A stretch of DNA of 56,724 nucleotides from CADEED01 sp035761265 (lineage in GTDB: Bacteria > Pseudomonadota > Gammaproteobacteria > Steroidobacterales > Steroidobacteraceae). Where the stretch lies: NCBI GenBank assembly GCA_035761265.1, contig DASTRL010000294.1, forward strand, positions 1 to 56,724, written 5' to 3'. The notes under the pieces are model-generated. The model was given only the letters and a program-made list of their open reading frames with translations, was not told the origin of the DNA and did not search any database. Shown piece after piece: positions 45,201-53,769 of the stretch (position 1 is the stretch's first letter; every line of letters begins with the position of its first letter). Position numbers and translations under genes: made by a program.

Positions 45201-46211
45201 GTGAAGAAAATCGTCGTCGCGGCCGCGTGCGCCGTACTGGCCGCGGGCATGGTGGGCTGTGGAAAAAAGGAAGCTCCGAAGCCGCAGCGCACGCGTATCG
45301 GACTCGTCGCCAAGTCCCTCGGCAATGGCTTCTTCGATGCCGTCCACAAGGGCGCGGAGGAAGCCGCGAAAGAGCTCGACGCCGAGGTGATCTTCACCGG
45401 CCCCACCACGCCCACGGCCGAAGGCCAGATCGAAGTGCTGAATTCGCTGATCGCGCAGCGCGTGGGCGCAATCGCGGTCTCGGCGAACGATCCGGACGCG
45501 CTGGTTCCCACGCTCAGGAAGGCGATGGAACGCGGCATCAAGGTGATCTCGTACGACTCCGCGGTGGCGCCGGCCGGGCGCCTCGCGCACCTGGCACCCT
45601 CCTCGGACCAGATGATCGGCGAGACCGTGGTGTCGTTGGTCGCCGAACTGGCGCCAGCCCAGGCCTCGAAAGGGGCCAGGGCGAAATTCGCCGTGGTCTC
45701 GGCGACGCCGACGTCGACCAACCAGAATTCCTGGTTGGCCGAAATGCGCAGGGCACTGCCCAAATACCCCGGCCTCGACCTCGTGGGCGTGGCCTACGGC
45801 GACGACGTCTCCGACAAGTCCTACCGCGAGGCCATGGCCCTGCTGCAGCAGCATCCGGATCTGGCCGTGCTCGTCAGCATCAGCTCGGTGGGCATCGTCG
45901 CCGCGGCGCGTGCCGTCGAAGACAAGGGGCTCACGGGCAAGGTCAAGGTGACCGGCCTCGGTCTGCCGTCCGAGCTCATCGGCTACGTGGAGAAGGGCGT
46001 CGTGCCGAAGTTCGCCATCTGGAATCCCGTGGATCTGGGCTACTCGACCACGCAGATCGCGATACGTCTGGCGCGCGGCGACGACCCGCACCAGCCCGTG
46101 TACATGGGGCGCATGGGCGAGGTCACCTTCGGGGCCGATGGCGTGGGCGCGATGAGCAAGCCCTTCATCTACGACATCGGCAACGTGGGCCAGTACGCCA
46201 AGATGTTCTGA
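45201..46211 (+). CDS. rhaS: Rhamnose ABC transporter substrate-binding lipoprotein RhaS
   Basis: A 336-aa periplasmic binding protein of the ribose/rhamnose type, started at GTG 45201. The signal ends in a lipobox-like MVGC (Cys20). The mature part has IGLVAKSLGNGFFDAVHKGAEEAAKEL, GPTTPTAEGQIEVLNSLIAQ, AIAVSANDPDAL, the ligand-binding SYDS, and NSWLAEMR, all typical of RhaS/LsrB-like proteins. It lies 18 bases after rhaR and 13 before the ATPase gene. Confidence 0.93.
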   Translation: MKKIVVAAACAVLAAGMVGCGKKEAPKPQRTRIGLVAKSLGNGFFDAVHKGAEEAAKELDAEVIFTGPTTPTAEGQIEVLNSLIAQRVGAIAVSANDPDALVPTLRKAMERGIKVISYDSAVAPAGRLAHLAPSSDQMIGETVVSLVAELAPAQASKGARAKFAVVSATPTSTNQNSWLAEMRRALPKYPGLDLVGVAYGDDVSDKSYREAMALLQQHPDLAVLVSISSVGIVAAARAVEDKGLTGKVKVTGLGLPSELIGYVEKGVVPKFAIWNPVDLGYSTTQIAIRLARGDDPHQPVYMGRMGEVTFGADGVGAMSKPFIYDIGNVGQYAKMF

Positions 46212-46224
46212 CGCCGAACGCGCC

Positions 46225-47667
46225 GTGCACGCCCCGCTGTTGAGGCTTTCCGACATCCGCAAATCCTTTGGCGGGGTGCGCGCGTTGTCCGGCGTGAATC
46301 TGGAGCTGCATCGCGGCAGCATCACGGCGCTGATCGGCGAGAACGGGGCGGGCAAGTCCACGCTGGTGAAGATCCTGACCGGCGTGCACCAGCCCGACGG
46401 CGGCACCGTGGAGCTCGAATCCCGCGCCATCCGCATCGACTCGCCGACGGCGGCGCGCGACCTCGGCATCGGCGTGGTGCACCAGGAATGCCTGGTGTTC
46501 GACCAGCTCAGCGTCGCGGAGAACCTGTTCGTCAACGCGTACCCGCGTCGTCGCGGGCTCATCGACTGGCATGCCGTTCACGCCCGCGCGCGCGCCGTGC
46601 TCGAGGAACTCGGTGCGGACTTCACGGCCGACACGGCGGTGGCCTCGCTCAGCATCGCGCAGAAGCACCTGGTGCAGATCGCGCGCGCGCTGGTCAACGA
46701 TTCCCGCGTGCTCATCCTCGATGAGCCCACCGCCTCGCTGTCGCAGCGCGAATGCGCCGAGCTGTTCCGCGTCGCGCGACAGTTGCGCGATGCGGGCTGC
46801 GCGCTGCTGTTCATCACGCACAAGTTCGAAGAGATCTTCGAGCTCGCGGATCGCTACGCGGTGTTTCGCGACGGGGCGTCGGTGGGCGAGGGCGCGCTCG
46901 CGGCCACCGACCGCGACTCGCTGATCCGGCTGATGGTGGGTCGTCCCGTGGAGCAGCTGTTCCCGAAGCAGGTGTCCCACATCGGCGCGGATCTGCTGCG
47001 GGTCGAAGATCTCGGACGTGACGGGCAGTTCGAAGGGGTCAGCTTTTCCCTGCGACGCGGCGAGATCCTCGGCATCTACGGCCTGGTCGGCGCCGGGCGC
47101 ACGGAACTCGCCCAGGTACTGTTCGGCATCGAAACTGCCGACCGCGGCAGCATCCGCGGCACGGCCGACATCGCGCTCGTGCCCGAGGACCGGCAGACAC
47201 AGGGCAGCATCCTGCCGTTCTCGATCGCGGCAAACCTCGCGCTGCCAAATCTGCAACGGCTCGCGCCGCGCGGCTGGCTCAGTTCGCGCCGCGAACACGC
47301 GCTGGCGCGCCACTGGATCGAGACGCTGGCCATCAAGGCGCAGGGTCCCGCGCAGGCCGTGCAGAATCTGTCGGGCGGCAATCAGCAGAAGGTGGTCATC
47401 GCCAAGTGGCTGGCGCGCAAACCCGCCGTGCTGATCCTCGACGAGCCCACCAAGGGGATCGACGTGGGCGCCAAGGCCGCGGTGCACGCGGTCACCAGCG
47501 AATTCGCCGCCGCGGGCAATGGCGTGATCCTCATTTCCTCCGAGCTGCCGGAGATCATCGCCATGTCGGATCGTGTGCTGGTCATGCGCCGGGGCCGCCT
47601 CACCGGGGAATTCCCGCGGACCGATGCCACCAGCGAAAACCTGCTGCGCGCGGCGAGCGACGCATGA
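46225..47667 (+). CDS. rhaT: Rhamnose ABC transporter ATP-binding protein RhaT
   Basis: A 480-aa double ATPase of the sugar importer (RbsA-like) class, started at GTG 46225. The first half has Walker A GENGAGKST (38-46) and LILDEPTASLS; the second half has the degenerate Walker A GLVGAGRTE normal for this class, signature LSGGNQQK and LILDEPTKGIDVG. It drives import through RhaP and RhaQ. Its stop overlaps the rhaP start by four bases (ATGA). Note that this rhizobial 'RhaT' is not the E. coli RhaT symporter. Confidence 0.93.
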   Translation: MHAPLLRLSDIRKSFGGVRALSGVNLELHRGSITALIGENGAGKSTLVKILTGVHQPDGGTVELESRAIRIDSPTAARDLGIGVVHQECLVFDQLSVAENLFVNAYPRRRGLIDWHAVHARARAVLEELGADFTADTAVASLSIAQKHLVQIARALVNDSRVLILDEPTASLSQRECAELFRVARQLRDAGCALLFITHKFEEIFELADRYAVFRDGASVGEGALAATDRDSLIRLMVGRPVEQLFPKQVSHIGADLLRVEDLGRDGQFEGVSFSLRRGEILGIYGLVGAGRTELAQVLFGIETADRGSIRGTADIALVPEDRQTQGSILPFSIAANLALPNLQRLAPRGWLSSRREHALARHWIETLAIKAQGPAQAVQNLSGGNQQKVVIAKWLARKPAVLILDEPTKGIDVGAKAAVHAVTSEFAAAGNGVILISSELPEIIAMSDRVLVMRRGRLTGEFPRTDATSENLLRAASDA

Positions 47668-48647
47668 AGGCCTGGAGCCGGGTGTCGGACGCCGCGCGCC
47701 GCGACGCGAGCCTCGCGCTGCTGACCCTGGCGCTGCTCGTGGGCGTGAGCGCGGCGTTTCCGGGCTTCGCCGCCCCACGCAATCTGGCCGCGGTGCTGGA
47801 TGACACGGCGATTCTCATCATGCTCGCGCTCGGCCAGATGCTGGTCATCCTGGTGCGTGGCGTGGACCTGTCGGTGGCGGCCAACCTGGCGCTTTGCGGC
47901 ATGCTGGCGGCGCTGTTCAATCGGCAGTATCCGCAGGCCGGCGTGTGGCCGGTGGTGATGCTGAGCCTCGCGGCCGGCGGCCTGCTGGGAGCGTTCAACG
48001 GCCTGCTGGTGTGGAAGCTGCGGCTGCCGGCCATCGTGGTCACGCTCGGCACCATGTCGGTGTATCGCGGCACCATCTATCTGCTGTCGCGCGGCGCGTG
48101 GGTCAACGAAAACGAGATGTCGCGCGAATTCGTGGCATTCACGCGCGCGCAGTTCCTCGGCCTGACGACACTCGCGTGGCTGGCCATTGGCTGCGGCGCG
48201 CTGGCCATCGTGCTGCTGCGACGCCTGCGCGGCGCGCGCCACCTGTACGCGGCGGGCGCAAATCCGGAGGCCGCCGCGTACTGCGGCATCGACGTGGGCC
48301 GGATGCAATTCTTCGCCTATGTGCTGAGCGGGCTCATCGCCGGGTTGTGCGGCTATCTGTGGGTGGCGCGCTTCGCGGTGGCTTACACCGACATCGCGCT
48401 CGGCTTCGAGCTGCAGGTGATCGCGGCCTGCCTGATCGGCGGCGTGGCGATCACGGGCGGCGTGGGAACCGCGCTCGGCGTGGTGCTCGGCTGCCTGTTC
48501 CTCGGCGTGATCCGCAGTAGTTTGCCGCTGGTGGGCATTGCCGCGTTCTGGCAGATGTTCATCAACGGCGTCGTGATACTGGTGGCCGTGCTGCTCGGCG
48601 CGCGCCAGCGCCGCCACGCGCGCAGCATCCTCGAGGCATCGACGTGA
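47664..48647 (+). CDS. rhaP: Rhamnose ABC transporter permease RhaP
   Basis: A 327-aa permease of the BPD_transp_2 (RbsC-like) family with eight to ten helices. Start ATG 47664 is in an ATGA overlap with rhaT. Family motifs: LALGQMLVILVRGVDLSVAA, LRLPAIVVTLGTMSVYRG, AAGANPEAAAYCGIDVGR and GVAITGGVGTALGVVLGC. It forms the channel with RhaQ. The upstream open frame to 47406 is inside rhaT. The stop overlaps rhaQ by four bases (GTGA). Confidence 0.92.
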   Translation: MKAWSRVSDAARRDASLALLTLALLVGVSAAFPGFAAPRNLAAVLDDTAILIMLALGQMLVILVRGVDLSVAANLALCGMLAALFNRQYPQAGVWPVVMLSLAAGGLLGAFNGLLVWKLRLPAIVVTLGTMSVYRGTIYLLSRGAWVNENEMSREFVAFTRAQFLGLTTLAWLAIGCGALAIVLLRRLRGARHLYAAGANPEAAAYCGIDVGRMQFFAYVLSGLIAGLCGYLWVARFAVAYTDIALGFELQVIAACLIGGVAITGGVGTALGVVLGCLFLGVIRSSLPLVGIAAFWQMFINGVVILVAVLLGARQRRHARSILEAST

Positions 48648-49579
48648 GCCTGGCCGGTCTCAGGCGCTGGGAGAGCATGCTGGCGCTCGTGCTGGTGTTC
48701 GAGGTGCTGCTGTTCTCGGGTCTCTCGCCGTACTTCCTGGACGTCGACACTCTGTCCGACGCCACCTTCAATTTCACCGAGCGCGCGCTCGTGGCGCTGC
48801 CCCTGGCGTTGCTGATCATCGCGGGCGAGATCGACATCTCCGTGGCGGGCATCATCGCGATGGCTTCCGTCGCCATGGGCTTTGCCGCCGAATCCGGTGC
48901 GGGCACGCCGGCGCTGGCCGCCATCGGGCTCGGCACCGGCCTGGCCGCCGGCTGCGTGAACGGGATGCTGGTGACGGTGGCGCGAGTGCCGGCGATCGTC
49001 GCGACCATCGGCACGATGACGCTGTTTCGCGGCATCGCCTACGCGGCCCTCGGCGATCGGGTGCTCAAGGGCTATCCCGAGTCGTTCGCGACGTTCGGAC
49101 AGGGATATCTCGCCGGCCCGGTGTCGATCGAGCTCGCGCTGTTCGTCCTGTTCGCCGTGCTGTTCGCGCTCTTCCTGCACGGCACGCGGTACGGGCGCGC
49201 CATCTTCGCGATCGGCGCAAATCCCGTCGCCACGCGTTTCGCCGGCATCCGTGTCGATCGCTATCGCTTCGCGCTGTTTGCACTCACCGGCCTCGCCAGT
49301 GGGCTGGCCGCCGTGCTGCTCACGTCGCGCCTGGGCTCGACCCGGCCTTCGATCGCGCAGGGCTGGGAGCTGGAGATCATCAGCATCGTCATCCTGGGCG
49401 GAATCTCGGTCTGGGGCGGCAAGGGCAGCATCCTCGGCGTGGTGCTCGCCTCGCTGGTGTTCGGCCTCGTGACATTCGGACTCGGACTCATGAACATCCC
49501 GGGCATCGTGATGTCGATCTTCACCGGCGCATTGCTGATCCTGGTGGTGGCGGTGCCCGCGTTGATGGGGCGTCGCTGA
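48644..49579 (+). CDS. rhaQ: Rhamnose ABC transporter permease RhaQ
   Basis: A 311-aa permease of the RbsC-like family, started at GTG 48644 in a GTGA overlap. Motifs: LLIIAGEIDISVAGIIAMAS, VARVPAIVATIGTMTLFRGI, AIGANPVATRFAGIRVDR and ILGGISVWGGKGSILGVVLA. It is the second membrane half of the rhamnose importer. Its TGA shares one base with the ATG of the kinase gene. In rhizobial operons a mutarotase gene (rhaU) usually follows rhaQ; here none does. Confidence 0.92.
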   Translation: MSLAGLRRWESMLALVLVFEVLLFSGLSPYFLDVDTLSDATFNFTERALVALPLALLIIAGEIDISVAGIIAMASVAMGFAAESGAGTPALAAIGLGTGLAAGCVNGMLVTVARVPAIVATIGTMTLFRGIAYAALGDRVLKGYPESFATFGQGYLAGPVSIELALFVLFAVLFALFLHGTRYGRAIFAIGANPVATRFAGIRVDRYRFALFALTGLASGLAAVLLTSRLGSTRPSIAQGWELEIISIVILGGISVWGGKGSILGVVLASLVFGLVTFGLGLMNIPGIVMSIFTGALLILVVAVPALMGRR

Positions 49580-50946
49580 TGGACGCGCCACTGATCGCCG
49601 TGCTCGACGTGGGCAAGACCAATGCCAAGATCGCGCTGGTGGATCCCGCGCTCGGCCGCGAGATCTGGAGCGCGCGGCGCGCCAACGCGATGGCGCAGGG
49701 CGCCGCCACGCGCGAGCTCGACATCGTGGCCATCGAAGACTGGCTGCTCGAATCGCTGCGCGGCGCGCCGCGCCGTGAACGCATCGCCTGCATCGTGCCC
49801 ATCGCGCACGGTGCGGCCGCGGTGCTGGTCGATCACGCCGGAGAGGTGCTGGCCGCGCCCGACTACGAGGATGTGCGCTTCGACGAGGTTGCCGCCGAAT
49901 ACGCGCCGCTGCGCGATTCCTTCTCGTTGACGTATTCGCCGCACCTGCCGCAGGGGCTGAACCTCGGACGGCAACTGTTCTATCTGCAGCAGCGACATCC
50001 GGATCTCTTCCAGCGCGTCGCGCACATCCTGCCGTATCCGCAGTACTGGTCGTGGCGATTTTCCGGCGTCATGTCGAGCGAGGTGACATCGTTGGGTACG
50101 CACACGGACCTGTGGCGGCCGCACGACCGGGCGTATTCGGCGCTGGCGCGCAAGCAGGGGTGGGCGCGCCTGATGCCGCCGATGTACCGGGCCAGCGACC
50201 GGCTCGGGCCGGTGCGCGCCGGGATCGCCGCGGCCGCGGGGCTGTCCGCGGGCTGCGAGGTCGCCTGCGGCATCCACGACTCCAACGCCTCGTACCTGAG
50301 ATTCCTGATGGACCGCGAACGCGAGGCGTTCACGGTGGTGTCCAGCGGCACCTGGACCATAGTCATGGCGAATCGCGGCGACCTGCAGCGGTTGCGGGAA
50401 GACCGCGACATGCTCGCCAACGTCAATGTGTTCGGCGCACCGATCGCCACGGCGCGCTACATGGGCGGACGCGAATACGAGGCCATCGCGCAGGGTGCGG
50501 GCGAGCCCACCCTGGATGCATTGATCGAAGTGCTGGCGCGCGGCTGCATGGCATTGCCCTCGTTCGCGAGCGCAGGACCGTACTGCGGCCGGCCCGGCAG
50601 GCTCGAAGGCGTCGACGGTCTGGGCAACGCACAGCGCGCCGCGCTGGCGACGCTGTATTCGGCGCTGATGACGGCGCAGTTGATCGAATCGCTGGGCACG
50701 GCGGGCGAGATATTCATCGACGGTCCGCTGGCACGGAATCCGCTGTTCGCCGGCTTGTTGGGCGCGTGCGTGCCGGCGGGTACGGTGCTCATCTATCCCG
50801 AGGGCGGCGGCACGCGCGTCGCGGCGCATCTGGCAGGCCTGCCATCCGCACGCCCCGCCGAGCTGCACCACGTCACGCCGCTGCGGGTTCCGGGCCTGCT
50901 CGAGTACCAGGCCAACTGGCGTCACCGACTCGAGGAGCGGGCATGA
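49579..50946 (+). CDS. rhaK: Rhamnulokinase, FGGY family (RhaK)
   Basis: A 455-aa sugar kinase predicted to phosphorylate L-rhamnulose to L-rhamnulose-1-phosphate. The N-terminal ATPase-fold motif is VLDVGKTNAKIALVD; further FGGY landmarks are YPQYWSWRFSG, EVTSLGTHTDLWRP, ACGIHDSNASYLRF (catalytic Asp in HDSNAS) and VVSSGTWTIVM, with IFIDGPLARNPLFAGLLG near the C-terminus. It resembles the rhizobial RhaK rather than E. coli RhaB. It overlaps rhaQ by one base and the GH43 gene by four (ATGA). Confidence 0.92.
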   Translation: MDAPLIAVLDVGKTNAKIALVDPALGREIWSARRANAMAQGAATRELDIVAIEDWLLESLRGAPRRERIACIVPIAHGAAAVLVDHAGEVLAAPDYEDVRFDEVAAEYAPLRDSFSLTYSPHLPQGLNLGRQLFYLQQRHPDLFQRVAHILPYPQYWSWRFSGVMSSEVTSLGTHTDLWRPHDRAYSALARKQGWARLMPPMYRASDRLGPVRAGIAAAAGLSAGCEVACGIHDSNASYLRFLMDREREAFTVVSSGTWTIVMANRGDLQRLREDRDMLANVNVFGAPIATARYMGGREYEAIAQGAGEPTLDALIEVLARGCMALPSFASAGPYCGRPGRLEGVDGLGNAQRAALATLYSALMTAQLIESLGTAGEIFIDGPLARNPLFAGLLGACVPAGTVLIYPEGGGTRVAAHLAGLPSARPAELHHVTPLRVPGLLEYQANWRHRLEERA

Positions 50947-52544
50947 GCAGATGGCGAAGCATGGTGTGGCTGCTGGCGCTCGCGGGCGTCGCGGCGACGA
51001 CGCAGGCGGCCGACGAGTACCGCAATCCCATCCTGTTCGCCGACTACTCCGATCCGGACGTCATCCGGGTCGGCGATCGCTATTACATGACGGCGTCGTC
51101 GTTCCACTTTTCGCCGGGCCTGCCGGTGCTGGAGTCGCGCGACCTGGTGCACTGGAAAATCATCGCGCATGCGCTGCCCAGGCTGACGTTCGACGCCAAG
51201 TACGACCTGCCCGGACCGTTGGGCTTCAGCGATGGCTCGGAGCGCGCGCGCCTTTTTGCCGGGATGGGCCATCGCTACAGCGCGGGCGTGTGGGCGCCCG
51301 CGATCCGCCATCACCGGGGACTCTTCTATATCTACTTCCCCACGCCTACCGAAGGCATCTTCATGATCTCGGCGAAACAGGCCGAGGGGCCATGGAGCGC
51401 GCCGGTGGCGGTCATCGCGGCGGCGGGGCTGGAGGATCCCTGCCCATTCTGGGATGACGACGGGCAGGCCTATCTCGTGCACTCGCGGCTGGGCGCCGGG
51501 CCGCTGATCCTGCATCGCATGAGCGCCGATGGCACGCGGGTGCTCGACGAGGGGAAAGTGATCGTCGAGGACCCGAAGAACCTGCCGGTGCTCGAGGGGC
51601 CCAAACTACTCAAGCGCCATGGCTGGTACTACATCTTCGCGCCGTACGGCGGCGTGGAAAAAGGCCCGCAAGCCGTGCTGCGCTCGCGGAACATCTACGG
51701 GCCCTATGAGGTGCGCACCGTGCTCGCGCAGGGAACTACCGCCGTGCAGGCGCCGCACCAGGGCGGCTACGTCGAAACGCCGAAGGGCGAAGGATGGTTC
51801 CTGCACTTCAACAGCACCGGCGCGTATGGCCGCATCGTGCACCTGCAGCCCGTGCGCTGGAAGGACGACTGGCCGCTGATGGGCGAGCCGATAGACGGTT
51901 CCACCACCACCGGACAGCCTGTCATGTCGCATGCCGTGCCGGACGTCGGCCGCCGTTGGCCCCCCGTCGCCATCCAGGCCTCTGACGAATTTTCCGGACG
52001 CAAACTCGGACTGCAGTGGGAGTGGAACCACAATCCGCTCGATTCACACTGGAGCCTGACGGCGCGCGAAGGATTCCTGCGGCTCACGGCGACGCGCGCC
52101 ACGGATTTCGTGGCGGCACGCAATACGCTCACGCAGATACTGCAGGGACCCGCCACGCAGATCACGGTACGGATGGAGATCGGCGGTCTGCGCGACGGTC
52201 AGCGCGCGGGCCTCGCGGTGCTGCAGGTGCAGCCCCACTGGATCGGAGTCGTTGAGGCCGCGGGACAGAGGCACATCACCTGGTCGTCCGCCGGCGCGCA
52301 GCTCGAAGGCCCGCTCGTCCAAGTGCCTGCCGTGCAGCTGCGGCTGACGGTGAGCACCGATGCCCTGGCTCACTACTCGTACAGCGTCGACGACGGCCGC
52401 ACGTTCACGAACCTGGGCGAGCCCGTCAAACTGCGCTTCAGCTGGTGGAAGGGCGCACGTCCCGCGCTGTTCTCATTCAACACGGACGGAGAAGCGGGCT
52501 ACGCCGACTTCGACTGGGTTCACATCGACGGCGGCATGGAATGA
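50943..52544 (+). CDS. Exported glycoside hydrolase, GH43 family
   Basis: A 533-aa exported enzyme; signal peptide ends TTQAA near residue 23. The five-bladed propeller of GH43 is shown by YRNPILFADYSDPDVIRVG (general base Asp37), GVWAPAIRHHRGLFYIYF, LEDPCPFWDDDGQAYLVHS and LEGPKLLKRHGWYYIFAPYGG (catalytic Glu). From about residue 345 a jelly-roll domain follows (SDEFSGRKLGLQWEWNHNPLDSHWSL) as in GH43 subfamily 12-like enzymes. Likely acts on arabinofuranosyl/xylosyl/galactosyl side chains of pectin. It is the last gene of the rhamnose importer operon, linking polymer trimming to rhamnose use. Confidence 0.92.
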   Translation: MSRWRSMVWLLALAGVAATTQAADEYRNPILFADYSDPDVIRVGDRYYMTASSFHFSPGLPVLESRDLVHWKIIAHALPRLTFDAKYDLPGPLGFSDGSERARLFAGMGHRYSAGVWAPAIRHHRGLFYIYFPTPTEGIFMISAKQAEGPWSAPVAVIAAAGLEDPCPFWDDDGQAYLVHSRLGAGPLILHRMSADGTRVLDEGKVIVEDPKNLPVLEGPKLLKRHGWYYIFAPYGGVEKGPQAVLRSRNIYGPYEVRTVLAQGTTAVQAPHQGGYVETPKGEGWFLHFNSTGAYGRIVHLQPVRWKDDWPLMGEPIDGSTTTGQPVMSHAVPDVGRRWPPVAIQASDEFSGRKLGLQWEWNHNPLDSHWSLTAREGFLRLTATRATDFVAARNTLTQILQGPATQITVRMEIGGLRDGQRAGLAVLQVQPHWIGVVEAAGQRHITWSSAGAQLEGPLVQVPAVQLRLTVSTDALAHYSYSVDDGRTFTNLGEPVKLRFSWWKGARPALFSFNTDGEAGYADFDWVHIDGGME

Positions 52545-52560
52545 GGAGCCGCGCCCGCCA

Positions 52561-53663
52561 TCAGGAACCGCGCCTGGCGACCTCCACCATGTACGTGTGC
52601 ACGTCGCCGTGCATGTTGGAACGGAACACGATCCATTTGCCGTCGCGCGTGAAGAACACGTTGGGCTCGAGACAGTAGTCGTGCCTGCGCAGGTCGACCA
52701 GCCGCTCGGCCTCGAGCGTGCCTGGATGCACCAGGTGTTCGGCGTTGGGGGCCGATATGCCCGCCACGTCCGGGATGGCCCGGGGGCGGAACAGGTACAG
52801 CCATTTGCCGTCCCGCGCGTGCGCGACCAGTTCATGCCGCGGCGATGCACGAGCTGCGGCTCGCTCCCCAGGCGCATGGACCAGATGCGATCGACGCGAT
52901 GCCAGGGGCCCTCGTGGCAGAACATCAGCGCCTGCGGATCGGTCGGCGAGAACTGCAGGTGGTTCAGCCAGTCCGTGGAGCGATGGATGATGGTCTGCTC
53001 GCCCGTGGCGGTGTTCACCGTGAACATGGCCATGGGAATGCGCGCCTGCTCGCGCTGCAGCAACCGCACTTCCTTGGCTTGCACGAACTTGAGCGGCTTG
53101 CCGTCCGGGCCGCGCGCCGCGTAGTTGGCGTCGAAGCGCGGGTCGCGCGGACCTTGCTCGAGCTGCCACGCCTCCTCGGCGTACACGCCTAACAACAGGG
53201 TCTCGTCGGCGTTCACCGAGCCGATGAAGCCGCGCGCGATGCGCGCGATGCGCTTCGGCTTGCCGCCGGTCGCGGGCACCGAAAAGATCTCCGTGGGAGC
53301 CTGCCGCGCCGAGTCTCCCGCGCCCTCGCCCCGCGAGAAATACACCAGGCCGCTGCGGCGACCGACGAACAGCGCGTGCACCTTGCCGGGCACGATGAGC
53401 TCGTTCCTGCGCGTCGCGAGCTCGATGGTGCCGATGCCCGCCGGCGTCTCGACGATGACCAGCCGGCCGTCCGGCGTGAGGCTGTTCTGGTGGAAATACA
53501 GCGAGCGCGTGCCGGGCTCGGTGGACAGCCGCACGACGCGGTGCCCGGTGGCGGTATCGATCCAGTCGACCGGCGGTTGCGCATCCGGCGATGCGGGCGA
53601 TGCCTCGGAACCGAGGCATCAAGCGACGATCAGCAGCAAGGCAGGCGCGGACGTGAGACGCAC
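52561..53663 (-). pseudogene. Oligogalacturonate lyase (PL22-like), broken by a stop and a frameshift
   Basis: The original start is probably GTG 53663, with AAAGGAG seven bases upstream and a signal-like MRLTSAPALLLIVA. An in-frame TGA (53619-53621) cuts this at residue 15, after which the frame continues as CLGSEASPASPDAQPPVDWIDTATG. The lyase-type propeller then reads through VVRLSTEPGTRSLYFHQNSLTPDG, TLLLGVYAEEAWQLEQG and PQALMFCHEGPWHRVDRIW. Near 52811-52838 the frame shifts, and the end of the gene (DGKWLYLFRP ... EPNVFFTRDGKWIVFRSNMHGDVHTYMVEV) is in another frame, stopping at 52561. Two lesions make it most likely non-functional. Family assignment from motifs; sequencing error cannot be excluded for either lesion. 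Confidence 0.8.
53599..53620. repeat. Perfect 10-bp palindrome at the premature stop of the lyase pseudogene
   Basis: GATGCCTCGG and CCGAGGCATC flank a 2-base loop. Two bases of the premature TGA (TCA 53619-53621 on this strand) lie inside the right arm, so the palindrome may be a small insertion that broke the gene. Confidence 0.75.
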
Positions 53664-53769
53664 GATGACTCCTTTGACCCATATCCGGATCCGTATCGAA
53701 GTCCGCGCAGCACGAATATGCACAATCCGCGCGGCGCGTGCAAAATCGCGGCGGCTTCCCGGGGGACCC

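Noticed and set aside
53670..53700. Palindromic ATATCCGGATCCGTAT as LacI-type operator of GH39
   Set aside because: Symmetry is imperfect and restricted to overlapping hexamers; no second copy in the window.
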